The position numbers and the translations under genes are program-made. Positions 24,596-35,815 of a stretch of DNA of 64,000 nucleotides are shown here, piece by piece; within the stretch, counting starts at the first letter, position 1, and every line of letters begins with the position of its first letter. The stretch is from Neurospora tetrasperma FGSC 2508. Lineage: Eukaryota; Ascomycota; Sordariomycetes; Sordariales; Sordariaceae. The stretch covers positions 8,264,705 to 8,328,704 of the forward strand of contig NW_009799179.1 in assembly GCF_000213175.1 (NCBI RefSeq), written 5' to 3'. The notes below the pieces were generated by a model. The model saw only the letters and a list, made by a program, of their open reading frames with translations, was not told the origin of the DNA and made no database searches.

Positions 24596-24707
24596 TGACA
24601 ACTGTGAGATTCGAACTCACGCATCTTGCGATACTAGAATACACCGCACTGTGTGCAGAAGAACATGTTCTTGAGTCTAGCGCCTTAGACCGCTCGGCCA
24701 AGTTGCC
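24596..24707 (-). tRNA. tRNA-Leu (anticodon CAA) with a 30-nt intron
   Basis: Minus-strand cloverleaf with a long variable arm, typical of Leu tRNA. The acceptor stem pairs GGCAACT with AGTTGTC (one G-T pair). The anticodon stem pairs CTAGA with TCTAG, and the loop reads CTCAAG then T, with anticodon CAA at 24673-24671. A 30-nt intron occupies 24669-24640, one nucleotide 3' of the anticodon, the canonical eukaryotic position. The T arm pairs GTGAG with CTCAC, and the discriminator base is A. The intron hairpin can pair with the anticodon region, as expected for tRNA splicing endonuclease. Confidence 0.95.
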
Positions 24708-25342
24708 ATCTACAGATTATTGATTAAGCTTTTCGAATCAAGCACATAAGTATGTCATGCAGAAAAAGTAACACCACCACATCACCACCTACTAAGTCTA
24801 TACCGACCTTGAACATTCTTTTGTGCCAGTTCTACATTTTCTGGGACACTTTCTCGTAGCAGCTGTCTTATCAAAGAATTGCTGAAACTCGTGAAAAGTG
24901 TGTGTCACTCCTGATGCTGTGCAGCTCGAAAGCTCTTTCTGGTCGGCGACAAACGGCGAATCGTAGGCCGTCCGTTTGCAAAGGAACTTACTTCGGGATG
25001 GAACCTGCTCAACGCAATCACCTTAGGCTGTGCCCTTTTGTCCTTCATTTTCATTATCCTCTGTTTGCCTAGAGTCAAACCTCTTTTCATTTTCTCTTTG
25101 GCTTCCGTCGTTCTTTTTCTCAGTCTCTCTTCACTTCATTGCCAAGAGAGCTGGACAGGACAGAAACTCTGTATCCATTGCCATACGTAGCAGCGGCACA
25201 TCACCAGTACAACAAACAGAAGAGCATCAGACCTGACAGATCTAGACGCATTTTATCACAGCGGTACCGTAAGTGTTCACACTCGAATTTCAGAAAACTT
25301 CAACATTCTCCCTGGCTAACACTCAGCAACATAAAAAAGGCC
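24708..25342. other. Promoter and 5' leader of the 25.3-kb gene
   Basis: Pyrimidine-rich sequence. A probable 5'-UTR intron spans 25269-25326 (GTAAGT donor, CTAAC branch, CTCAG acceptor), placing the first ATG of the mature transcript at 25343. Confidence 0.5.
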
Positions 25343-26172
25343 ATGAACTCCCTCTACGCCATTCTATTCCGCTCCTTAAATCAGCGACGACCATTCGGCC
25401 TCAACCGCCTAGTGACTGCGGAAGTAACAAGAACAGTAGGGCTGAGTGCAGCAATTCCCCTCGCGCTTGGGCACTGGCAATATGTCGGGAACACCGCGCA
25501 GGGACATAGACCGAACTCAACCAAGGCCAACCAGCCGAACGACAAGAAGAAGCCAACTGGGAAGGGAAAGAAGCCGAGATTGACAGAGGAAGAAAAGAAG
25601 GAAGAAAAACGAAGACGTAAGAAAGTTGTCAAGGACTTCAACGAATTCATAGGCGAGAGGAAACTCAAAGATTGGAGAAAGCTGTGCTATACCATTGGTC
25701 TGGAAGGCGAGTTTGAGGATGTGCAGAGTTGTCGAGAGGTATGTGCATATGTTGGGGGTTTTTTGGTCCCTTCTTGCTCTAGTCCACACCACCGGAGAAC
25801 CGGCCATTACTGATACTCATTTCTTTTCACCCTCACCAGGCCATTAAAGCCGTACACGTCAACATCTATGACGTCCTTGAAGCCGATAGAATCATTCAAG
25901 CCGGAGGAAAGTCAAGGCCGCAGCAATTCCCGACCCCGCAGGCGCTCTCAGAGTATTCAGTGGAGTACCGCAAGGTTTATCCCAGGGAAAAGGTCATCGA
26001 AAATCAGCCGGAGCACGCGATGCTCAAGCACATTTTCAACCCGGAGTTGGAGGAGAAGTTGCAGAGGGAAAGGGAGGAAAAGCTGCGGAAGAAGAAGGAG
26101 TCGAAGTTGAAGAGAAAGGAGAAGTCGCAAAGGGAGAAGGAGGAAAAGCAGACGGAAACTGGAAGCACCTGA
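25343..26172 (+). CDS. Small basic protein of unknown function
   Basis: Two exons, 25343-25738 and 25840-26172, about 242 residues, phase 0 (GTATGT...CACCAG). The N-terminus may be a weak organelle-targeting or membrane segment (MNSLYAILFRSLNQRR, then an Ala/Ile/Leu stretch). A Lys/Arg/Glu-rich charged region follows, then a compact block that looks like a conserved fungal motif (DFNEFIGERKLKDWRKLC, then IGLEGEFEDVQSCREAIKA, then VHVNIYDVLEA). The tail, from about residue 195, is a long charged helix of Lys/Glu/Arg repeats, probably coiled coil. I do not recognise a characterised family. It converges with UTP18, leaving only 226 bp between the two stops. The first ATG after the inferred 5'-UTR intron was chosen. 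Confidence 0.75.
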
Positions 26173-26398
26173 GGAGTAAGGGGACACTGATGCCTCTGAA
26201 GACGTGGTTTGATGCATGGCATGCGTACAAGGAACAGCATGAGAAAACATATCGTTGCCATAGGGCTGACACTTGCTGAAACCTTTGGACGAGCTGGACA
26301 GAATTCCATAGCCCAAAACCTTTAAACCCTTAGATTACCGCTAGTTTATACTCCGCACTATTTTATCGCCAACTCAACGGTCTACACAATGCGCAGAT

Positions 26399-28270
26399 CT
26401 AGCTCCTAATCTCCCACATCCTAATCTTGCCCACATCATTGCCCACCGCCAACACATCACCACCATTCTGATGGCTAAACGCCACAGCAGTGATCCTACC
26501 CAAAGGCGTTTGCTCCGTAGGCCAGTTCCTGTACACGGTGCAGCTAGGCAAGTGCACCAGCCTTAACGCGTCCTTCTTGTGGAAGCTACCAAACGCCAAT
26601 AGCTGACCGTCCGGCGCGAACGTCACCACTGAGATGGGCGTCGTGAGCTGCTCAAACGTCCTCTGCGGGGTGGGGATGCTCTTAATCTGCACCGTCTCGT
26701 CTTTGGACGCCGACGCACCACCCTCCTTTTTAACAGGCTTAACCAGATCATTCCGGTCATAAATGTTCAGAATGCCGCTATTCGAGCCCACAGCCACCCA
26801 GCGATCGCCACCAATCTGGCTAGGGCCGGTGCCCTTCTGCCCGCCCAGTGCAATCACCGTGCCGCCGATCGATCCTTCGTCGCGCCAAACGCCGACCGTG
26901 CGCCGGCTGAGCATGCTCCACTCGGTGACCTGGCCGTTCTTACCGAGGATGGAGAGGCCGTTGCCGTTGCCCCACCAGGCGAAATCGGAGATGCCGCCGC
27001 GGCCATTGGTGCGCGCCTGCGCGATCCACTGCATCGTGCGCACGTTGACGATGTTGATCATGCCGCCGCCCTTCTTCTCGGAGGCGATGAGCCCCAGGTA
27101 GCGTCCGCAGGGCGAGGGACGGAAGTGCTCCATGGTGCGCTGCTCGCGCTGGTGGCCCTGGATCTGGGTGATCTTCTTGACGGCGCCCGACGAGAGGTTC
27201 CAGCTGTGGAAGTAGCGCCGGCGACCGGCGAAGATGACGTCGTCACCATCGGAACCAAGGAACTCGGAGCGCCGAAGGTCGGTGCGCTTGACTTGCACCG
27301 ACGTGAGGGCCGGGTTCGGAACCGGGTGCGCGGTCGGGTCAACTTGGTGCAGGTACATGATGGAGGAGACGCTGCACGAGAGCAGGATGGGGTGCTTGGG
27401 GTGGAAGGACAGCGAGCTGACGGACTGCTTGTGAATGTCGGGGATGTCGCGCGAGCGCTGAATGTCGATGGTCTCGGGGCGCAGCTTGCGGCGCTTGCTG
27501 CCACGGGCATCGGCGCTGGCGTTGAAAGAGTTGACGTCGCGGAGGAAGGTCTCGAGAGGGAGGGCGGATTCGATGTCGTCTTCGGCGTCACTGTCTTCCT
27601 CGGAGGAGGAACCGGCGGCTGAAGATCTTCTCCTCCGGCGCTGGCTGGCGGCCGAGGATTCCTTGGCCCACTCCGGAAGGGGGTATAGTCGGAGGTACTG
27701 CGAGCGCAGGCGGCGCGCGTACTCGGTGCCGTTCACGACATCCTCCTCTTCGGACTGACGCAGCTTGCGCAACCGCGAGGCAGCCGCAAGGGATACTGTC
27801 AACCGCTCGTCATCGCTGTCCTCCCACGCTGGGGGGTCCTCCTTCTGCTCGTAAGCCTCTAGTGCAGAGGGCGCGGCCTCTGTCTGCTTCTTATCGCCGG
27901 GAACGCCAGTATCGAACGCGAAGAGGGCGTTATCGTCGACATGTTCGAGACCAGTCGTGTCATCTTGCTTGTCGGTCCTAATGAGAGCCTTGGAATCGGT
28001 AATATCGGCGAGGAAGTCGTCGCGGAAAAGCTGGGCGCGGAAGGTGTCGTTATTGCCCAAGACAAATCGTTCGAGGTCTTCTTCGTCAGAGTCCTTCTCG
28101 TCAATATCGTACTTTTTCCTCGGGTCGGCAATTGAATCCATATCGGAGTCGTCCTCCTCCTCCTCATCTACCGACATGGCATCATTGTCGTGCATCTCCT
28201 CATCGCTCTCCTCGTCGAATCCAACGAATTCGTTGTCGTCGGAAACTTCGTCTTTCGTCTGTGGCGCCAT
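26399..28270 (-). CDS. utp18: U3 snoRNP protein UTP18 (WD40, ribosome biogenesis)
   Basis: A single exon of about 623 residues. The N-terminal third is highly acidic and disordered (runs of Asp/Glu and Ser). The C-terminal half, from about residue 290, carries WD40-type repeats: VSSLSFHPKHPILLSCS, MEHFRPSPCGRYLGLIAS, ISVVTFAPDGQLLAFGS, ITAVAFSHQNGGDVLAVG, ending KIRMWEIRS. This order and acidic N-terminus match Utp18, a component of the small-subunit processome that acts with U3 snoRNA in 18S rRNA maturation in the nucleolus and helps recruit the Mtr4 exosome helicase. The ATG at 28270 was chosen because the open frame upstream lacks the family pattern. Confidence 0.92.
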   Translation of the reverse strand: MAPQTKDEVSDDNEFVGFDEESDEEMHDNDAMSVDEEEEDDSDMDSIADPRKKYDIDEKDSDEEDLERFVLGNNDTFRAQLFRDDFLADITDSKALIRTDKQDDTTGLEHVDDNALFAFDTGVPGDKKQTEAAPSALEAYEQKEDPPAWEDSDDERLTVSLAAASRLRKLRQSEEEDVVNGTEYARRLRSQYLRLYPLPEWAKESSAASQRRRRRSSAAGSSSEEDSDAEDDIESALPLETFLRDVNSFNASADARGSKRRKLRPETIDIQRSRDIPDIHKQSVSSLSFHPKHPILLSCSVSSIMYLHQVDPTAHPVPNPALTSVQVKRTDLRRSEFLGSDGDDVIFAGRRRYFHSWNLSSGAVKKITQIQGHQREQRTMEHFRPSPCGRYLGLIASEKKGGGMINIVNVRTMQWIAQARTNGRGGISDFAWWGNGNGLSILGKNGQVTEWSMLSRRTVGVWRDEGSIGGTVIALGGQKGTGPSQIGGDRWVAVGSNSGILNIYDRNDLVKPVKKEGGASASKDETVQIKSIPTPQRTFEQLTTPISVVTFAPDGQLLAFGSFHKKDALRLVHLPSCTVYRNWPTEQTPLGRITAVAFSHQNGGDVLAVGNDVGKIRMWEIRS

Positions 28271-28801
28271 TTTGTTCTGATTTGGGAGATTGCGCAAAGC
28301 CCAATAACGGGAAATTCTGCTGCGAGATCCGGTCCTGGTCAAATGGGGTTGAAATGGACGGAAATGCCACGGCGAGTCGCTAGTGTTTGGTTTGTTTTGA
28401 GGTTGGGAACTTTTTTTTCGTTATCAGCCTTGCAGATCGCAGATCCTGCCCCACTTAATCTGGACCCACTTACTATCACAAGCATGCCAGCCTTGTTCGA
28501 GGGATGAGTTTGAAGTACCCCTTCAAAAAAGAGAAAAAAAAAGAAACGTATCCGAGGCCTCAATGCTACTGTCATCAACAATACCTTTGTGATGAAGATG
28601 ACCTGGTGTGAACTCATTTGAAAACAATAAGTGTGACCAGTCACGAACTAATACTATGATTATGAGCCAAGCAGCGCTGATATATAATTTTAAAAAAGAA
28701 CATATGCAGGAAGAGTACGTGGGGTTTTCGTATCATTGCAGATATCCCATGTCGTCTCACAGCCACATTCATGATTTTTGGACGACAAGCAAGTCTAGAG
28801 C
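28271..28801. other. UTP18 promoter and downstream flank of the secreted-protein gene
   Basis: No gene is seen. It is an AT-richer stretch with short A and T tracts. Confidence 0.5.
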
Positions 28802-29691
28802 CTAGCTTAACAACAGAGCACAGCTAAAGCCCACCATACACAACAAGTCAAGTGCATGCTTGCAGCTCGCCAGCCCAGCACCACTACCAACATTCGACGT
28901 CTCAATAACCGTCGAATCACCAGGAGCAAAAAGGGCGCCGAGCTCGTTAGTGTCTTTCCAATCGATATTCTCGGGCGCCAGCAACGGGTTATCAAGTGAT
29001 TGGCAAGACGGGCGGTCGTCGCTTTTGCTGATGCTGTTGGTCACAGAAATGGGAAGATCAAACATCGTGTAGTGGTTCTCGCCATTGAGTCTGAAGCGTT
29101 GGTGGATGGAGATCTTGTGAATTGTCAGTGAAAAGGTTATCAAGACAGTCTTGAGCTGACTATTTGGAAAACCCACATTGTAACTGCCACGATCGTTCCC
29201 ATCCGTGCCATCGCCAACCATGCAGTCGGGCCATGTCCACCGGACATGCTTCACGGTGCTACCAGGCTCGGAGAGCATGATATCACCGAGTGTGGCATTG
29301 TTGGCCGACGCAGTACCGTTGGTGATGGTGAAGTTTCGGCCCGTTACGTAGCTGTAAAGGAAGATGTTGATGTTGTAGATTTGGCTGGAAGCGTCTTCGC
29401 CGTAGGGCGGCAGAGGAAGCTTGCCATTGGCAGAAACATCGAGCGCAATCTCAATATTGTCTACACAAGTCAAAGCTTATTAGTAGCAAGTCCTCAAGTC
29501 CTTTGCCGATAGCCAGCCGGGTACTAATAGTACTAACCTCCGCCAAGAGGCGTTTCCGGCTGGGGGGAATCGACGACAACAAAACCAGGGGTGAAAATCT
29601 GGCCATTGCTGATGGTAAAGTTGCTCGCAAGACCCTTGGTCGCGAAGAGTGCCGCAGCTGCAAACGCAGCGAGAGACAATGACTGTGTCAT
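28802..29691 (-). CDS. Secreted protein of unknown function, possibly GPI-anchored
   Basis: Exons 29691-29538, 29460-29177 and 29113-28802 give about 249 residues. The protein starts with a classic signal peptide (MTQSLSLAAFAAAALFATKG), has several N-glycosylation sequons (NFT, NGT, NAT), and ends in a hydrophobic stretch (LCMVGFSCALLLS) that could signal GPI attachment. The second intron (29176-29114, GTGGGT...CTGAC...CACAAG) is exactly 63 nt with no in-frame stop, so retention would still give an open product of 270 residues. Removal joins GSYN to ISIHQRFRLNG, which reads as one beta-strand-like block. No characterised domain is recognised; it is probably a cell-surface or wall protein. Confidence 0.7.
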
Positions 29692-31420
29692 TCTCAGTAG
29701 TGTGAATCAACAATCTGGGGAGGTCAAGTCCTTGGATGCAAAGGGAGCTAAAGGAAATACAATTGTTAAGAAGGAGACCGGACAGCAACTGGGCGTATCC
29801 TGGATAAGATAGACAGCTAGCTAAACTAACGTAGGGATGAAAAGATCTTCAGATTGACGTTTTCGAAAAGGAGAGAAGATAAAAGATGGGAAAGGGAAGC
29901 ACAAGTACGTAATGAGGAAATCAGAAAGCTTCCAAGATACTGCCGCGAGATTGAAATTGCACCGTGACATTGGTGAGAGGTGACTAACGGGGTCAAGCCA
30001 GGGGAAGAGCTTCTCTTATTCCAACATGGTTAGGTCTGCATCCGAAAGTGATGAAGTTGTGTGGGGATATCAGGTGTTTTCCAGATCCTGAGTTCTGATG
30101 CCATTTCCACTTTGGCCGCTTGATCCAAAGGTAAAAAGTCCAGGTGCCGGATACGCAGTACGTATCAGATATGGAAGACGGGGTTCACGGCCTTTTTGCG
30201 TAAGATCGACGTGCGACGTTTTTGGGTGTCGGAAGGTCTCGCAGTGGGATGTCCAGGTTGATATGTTGAGGAATGAGTTGCGGTTGCGAAAGAGGAGAGT
30301 TGACGACGGAAATTATGCATCGATGCAATTGAGTTTCTCGCGCGTTTCATGAGCTTCGGTTCGGATTCTGGAAAGCCTGAGCCCCTGGCAGCCCATTTCC
30401 CAGTGGGGCTCGCCAAACAGGAAGGAGGCCCGCTGGTGCCGGATGAGCCAACCAACCGTACTGTTTTCCATCAAGTCATCCAAGTACTTGTGGCTAACAC
30501 AAACAAAAGCGATAACAGCACAAGGGATAAAGGCTTCGATGATGCACAGACCATTTGCGAAGGTTACGGCGTCTATGATCATTCCGGTGAGCGCCGAAAC
30601 CGAAGCCGGCTCCGGCTGGGAACGGTCTTGGCGCGGACCTAGCCCGGGGCTTGGTGCTTTGGCTGAGTGGGTTTTTCCCCAGTGTCGATACGTAGCACAC
30701 TCCGCGACCAAACACCTTCCTGAACAAGAGAAGTCGCAAACAACGACCCTAACAGGTCAAAACACACTAGTCGTAGGGGAACACCTCCAGGTAAAGATCC
30801 TGCCCGATAACCTCTCCTCTTCACCACCGACAGCAACCAACCGACTGATTTCGAAAAGTTTGTAAACCATAGGTAGGTTTCACATTGGCATCAACTGTCA
30901 AGATGCCGTGGACTCTGCACTGCCTTCTCTAGGACTCTCATTTCGAACACTTAGTTGCATAAATGTCAACAGTCATTTCTAGCCCACTTATCTTATCGCT
31001 TGGCATTCTTTCAATCCGTTGCGTTCGAATTCAATGGCGGGGGTGGGGTCCACATCAGCTTACCCCATGGTCATTTTAACCACCAACACAACATCAGATA
31101 AGTATCTCTCTTGCTAACAGCAATCGGCGTCGATCCACCACCCATCAGTCAGTCATCACGCCGGTTTAAATACATTTACAGGTCAGGTTTTTCTGATCTT
31201 GTAACTTCTGGCTCCATCACCCGAGGATCTTCCGTTGTTGTTGTTTTTGCATCTTGAATACTCACTGCCGGTGATCATCAACTCGCGGTTTGGCCTGGAA
31301 GAGCTCAAAGATCAACACCAACAACTCGATACCTGGACCAGCCAACAGGAAGAAACTAAGTTGGTCTTACAGGTCCTCGCTCTTAATCCTTTCTCGCGCC
31401 CCAAGTGACCGGTCACCAAC
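29692..31420. other. Intergenic tract, no supported gene
   Basis: This separates divergent genes, so it should hold two promoters. A minus-strand frame at 30313-30711 contains one hydrophobic stretch but no recognisable family or splice context. The pyrimidine-rich leader before 31421 belongs to the pseudouridine gene. Confidence 0.5.
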
Positions 31421-34101
31421 ATGACAGCTCGGCAACACCTCCTTAGCCGGGCCCACCATGTCAGCTCAGCCCTACTGGGCTCGCGACTCAAGTGTGCCCG
31501 TCAACCCTGTTTCAACACCGTCCAACGACGCCTCAAAAGCACAGACTCTCAACTCGCCAGTCTCCTCAAAATCTCCCCTGAAGTTGCCGACGCCCTGGCT
31601 ACCAACAAGCCCGTCGTTGCTCTCGAGTCCACCATCTACACCCATGGCGCCCTCGGAGACGATCTGTACCTCGAAGACATTGTCCGCAAAAATGGAGCTG
31701 TCCCTGCTGTTTGCGGTATCCTTGCCGGTGTGCCTACAGTTGGTCTAAGCACTGAGGAGGTGACGAGAATGGTTCACGAGGGTGCAAAGAAGGCTTCTAG
31801 ACGCGACCTTGCATATCTGGTGGGAAAGGTAATTCGGTTACCATGAGGTCCAGTGACTAATTTGGATATCAACGTTAGGGAGGCCATAGCTTGCTAACCA
31901 TTGGTGTTCTTATAGGGCCTCACGGGAACCAAAATTCATGGTGGCACTACCATTTCTGGAACTATGGTGCTCTCTAGACTTGCCGGAATCCGCGTATTCG
32001 GTACTGGCGGACTTGGTGGTGTTCATAAGGGTGGCGAGAACTCTATGGATATCTCGGCCGACTTGACCGAACTGGGAAGGACTCGTGTCGCCGTGGTAAG
32101 CAGTGGCTGCAAGGGCTTTCTCGATATTCCCAGGACACTCGAGTTCCTCGAGACCCAAGGAGTTCTGGTGTCCACGTTCGCAGACGGGCAACAAGGAAAC
32201 ATTGACTTCCCTGCCTTCTGGGCCCGTGAAAGCGGCATCAAGAGCCCTTCAGTGGTCCAAAACGAGGCCGAAGCCGCGGCCATGATCTATGCCCAGGAGC
32301 AGCTCAACATTGAGACAGGTCTTCTCTTGGCCAACCCCATTCCGGAGGAGCATGCCATCTCTAGGCAGGACATGGAGCACGCCATCAGCGTTGCCGTAAG
32401 CGAGGCGGACGAGAAGGGTTTCAGCGGCGCAGAGAACACGCCATATATCCTCAGGAGAATCAGGGAGCTGACCGAGGGCCGCAGTGTGCCTGCGAACAAG
32501 TACCTGGTTCAGGCGAACGTTGCGCGGGCCGCAAAAGTAGCAGTGGAGCTCAGTAAGCTTATTGACGGCGGCTCCCGCTCCTCTCAGGCTGCTGCGTAAG
32601 GACCTTATTACAATCTCCATAAGCCAGCTAAACTATACCTTATTAACGTAGAGTTGATCAGGTCCACAGTTCAGTCTCCTGGAATTCGCAAAGTGAAAGT
32701 AGAGATCAAGCCTGAGCCTTCCAAAGTCACACAGCAGCAACAGGTAAGGTTTAGCCTTGGTATCAGTGATGCAAACCCTTCCAGTAATTCCCGCGTCACT
32801 GACTGGATAATGAACCTACCATATCTAGTCTAACACCGCTGACATCCTAGTCGCTGGCTCGGTCGCCCTCGATTTGAGCTGTGACTATGCCGGTGGGGTT
32901 GATGCCCAGGGCAACAAGACAGTGTCGCCTTTGGCTCACGTCTCTAATCCCTCCCACATCACCCAATCCGTCGGAGGTGTAGGCCACAATGTAGCCCTTG
33001 CCGCCCACAAAGTCAGCGAGGATGGCAAAGTCAGGCTCTGCAGCATGGTTGGTGACGACATGTAAGTCATCCCCCCCCCTTCCCTATCCCGCTCGGAGTA
33101 GAGACTCACCCTCCCAACTCAGCGCGGGCGCCACCATCCTTGCCAACCTCGAATCCTCCGGTCTTGACACCACCTGCATCCGCAAGCTGGGTCGCGAATA
33201 CCCGTCCACCCGCACAGCCCAATACGTTGCCGTCAATGACGCCGATAAGAACCTCGTCATGGCCATGGCCGACATGGCTATCTTTTCCAACCACTCATTC
33301 CCAACGTACTGGAACTCCGCCGTAGCCGCCACCAAGCCTAAATGGCTCGTCGTCGACGGTAACTGGGCCGAAGCGGACATCCAAACTTGGATCGAAGCTG
33401 GACGCAAGCACGGTGCCCGCGTCGCCTTCGAGCCCGTCTCGGCTGCCAAGTCCGAGCGTCTCTTTGCCGCTCCGAAGCAGGGCGGCCAGCTACCTTTGCG
33501 TCTGTTCCCTAACGCCAGCGTCGATCTCGCGTCGCCAAACCAGTACGAGCTTTCAGCCATGCATGGCGCCGCGACGAGGAACGAGTTCTTTACGCACAGC
33601 TGGTTCGAAGTCATCGACACGTTTGGCATGCAGGGTTCAAGGGACAAGTTTGTACGACTGACGAGCGCGGAGATCACCGATATGGGCCTGCCCCAGCAGA
33701 ATATCCAGCTGTTGCCATACATCCCGACGATTATCACGAAGCTGGGAGCGAAGGGCGCGTTGGTTACTATGCTGCTGAAGCCGGGGGATCCATTGCTGAA
33801 GGACAGCCATCATGCGCCGTATATTCTGGCGAGGAATTATAATGATCATCCGCATGTGGGTGGTGTCTATATGCGGCTGTTTCCGCCAGTGGAGACGGTC
33901 AAGGATGTGGTTAGTGTCAATGGTGTTGGAGATACGTTCTTGGGCGTATTGGTGGCGGGGTTGGCGATGGGTGGACGGGTTGAGAATTTGGTGGATGTGG
34001 CGCAAAGGGCGGCGTGTTTGTCATTGAGGAGTCATGAGAGTGTTAGTATGGAGTTGGTTGGGTTAAAGGGTGATTTGAGGTTGGCGGTGGAGAAGGAGTG
34101 A
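31421..34101 (+). CDS. Bifunctional pseudouridine-5'-phosphate glycosidase / PfkB kinase
   Basis: Five exons (31421-31828, 31916-32595, 32662-32743, 32829-33061, 33123-34101) in consistent phase give about 793 residues. Residues about 50-365 are a PsuG/IndA-type glycosidase (PVVALESTIYTHGA, GTGGLGGVHKGGE, then SSGCKGFLD with about K202 in the position of the family's Schiff-base lysine). Residues about 395-790 are a PfkB sugar kinase (ILVAGSVALDLS, GGVGHNVALAAHK, and the C-terminal signature NGVGDTFLGV with catalytic Asp). Together they would phosphorylate pseudouridine and split it to uracil and ribose 5-phosphate. Exon 3 encodes a short charged linker (VKVEIKPEPS). The Arg-rich, acid-poor N-terminus (residues 1-40) resembles a mitochondrial presequence. 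If the GTAAGG donor at 32596 is not used, a stop follows at once and yields a glycosidase-only product. Confidence 0.9.
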
Positions 34102-35526
34102 GGAATGGTTTTCCGGCCACATGATGGAAGAGGCATAAGAGATATACAACGGAACTGGAGGGCCACATGGAGGAAATAATTGCATGTGGTTATGAAAAGA
34201 AATAAGAAATTGGGGTTCTGTCTGATTCGGGGGGGACTTGGCGTTCGAACGTGTTGAGCTAAACGTCAAGTCAAAGGCTTCTTTTACCTTTTGACAACAT
34301 GAAGAGACAATGAGCACATGACTTTTGGCTTGTGATCACACTTGTAGCCTACCTACAAGTGCCCACATGCATTTACCGTGATAATCATGAACACGGTTTG
34401 GAGGATTCAGTGTCAAGTTTGTCGTATGCTCGCCCTTTGGTTATGGCGCAACCAATGAGGCTTATAGTCTTCTTTGTTTCTAATAACTTGTCTGTGTTTT
34501 TCTGGAAAACTTGATCAAGCTTGTGGGTAGAAACCTCTATGATTGTCAACTCAAAAGAGTGGCACATAATGATGGATCGAGTCACCTTTTCTCGACTTAC
34601 GAAGTCAACAAACAATTTCCTCAGGGTCAAATATCGCCACTTGCAGTTCTTCGATGTTTAATCTTAGTCCAAGACCGTCAAGCCCTACCTTTCTAGAGAA
34701 TTCACAAAAATCCTTTATTGTACACAGCTTACCAATATAACGAAGACTACTAAGTAGGTACTCACTCTCCTACCCTAACCCTGACTTAGACGGCGGGTGA
34801 CGAAAACAAGAACGCGGAGAGGACACTCATCCTTCCCTTAAACAGAATATCCTAGAAAGATCGGATGATATCTACAATGGAATGACGTTCGAATTTAAGA
34901 TCCATCAGTCACGTTCTCACTTCCTTCCTGTTCCATGTGTGGTGATACTGCCGAGTGTCCAACCACTAGACAGTACGCCCAGCATTCGAATCTCTCGTTA
35001 CTACCACTATCCATCTTATCTTTTCGACTTCATGCACTCCATCAATAAGATGCTTCTGCCTCCAGAGCGAGTCTTAGGACAACTCCAACTACTACTACTA
35101 CTACTACAAGGCCGACAACTCGCCGCTTCTGACCAAGTAACGTAGCATAGTAAATTGACGCCGCCTGAGAGATGCCTATAGCTATTGCCACACTTATGCA
35201 GAGCCCCTGTTCGTTCGTCAACTTTTAGCTACAGTAGCACGTGCCCGTCGGTAGCCGGCCACGGTACCTAAAACCGTGTCTTCCCTCGCCTTCTTTTCAG
35301 CCTCTTTTCACCTGCTGTTGAACGTGCATGCAAACCCTACATATACAGATACACTTCCCAGTCGGGCATTCACATACTGTCACACACAACGGTATGCAAA
35401 ATTTCATCCTTCGAAGCTCAGAAATACAAAGGTAAGCTGGTAATTTAAAGGGTTGTAACTGTGAATAGACAGACACTACTGCAATCTCAGCCCTTTCTCG
35501 AGTACACGACGCTTTTATACTCTTTG

Positions 35527-35575
<49 letters not shown>

Positions 35576-35815
35576 TATACTCCTAGTGTTCTTTCTATAT
35601 TATATGGAGTTCTCTTACATTCGTCCACGACTCCTCGGCCAAAGTCATGCCAAGCCAAGCCATAGATGTCAAAGAAGGTATACAAGGTATACATATCAGA
35701 AGCAAAAAAAACGCCTATAACCCGTGCTTCAACCAACCATCGTACCAAGCAACAAAACATCATACTCAAAATCTCTACCGTTCACGGCCGCCACCCACCA
35801 ATGACGAATTATCGA
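34102..35815. other. Intergenic tract between convergent genes
   Basis: No gene could be supported. It holds an ACT triplet array (about 35088-35107) and the TA/TG microsatellite listed separately, with 3' flanks of the pseudouridine and palF genes at its ends. Confidence 0.5.
35526..35567. repeat. Compound (TA)n(TG)n microsatellite
   Basis: About eight TA units pass directly into about thirteen TG units. It lies some 250 bp beyond the palF stop codon, in or near its 3' region. Confidence 0.85.

Noticed and set aside
30313-30711. A 133-codon minus-strand frame with one hydrophobic stretch
   Set aside because: No recognisable family and no splice partners, and the opposite strand is equally open.
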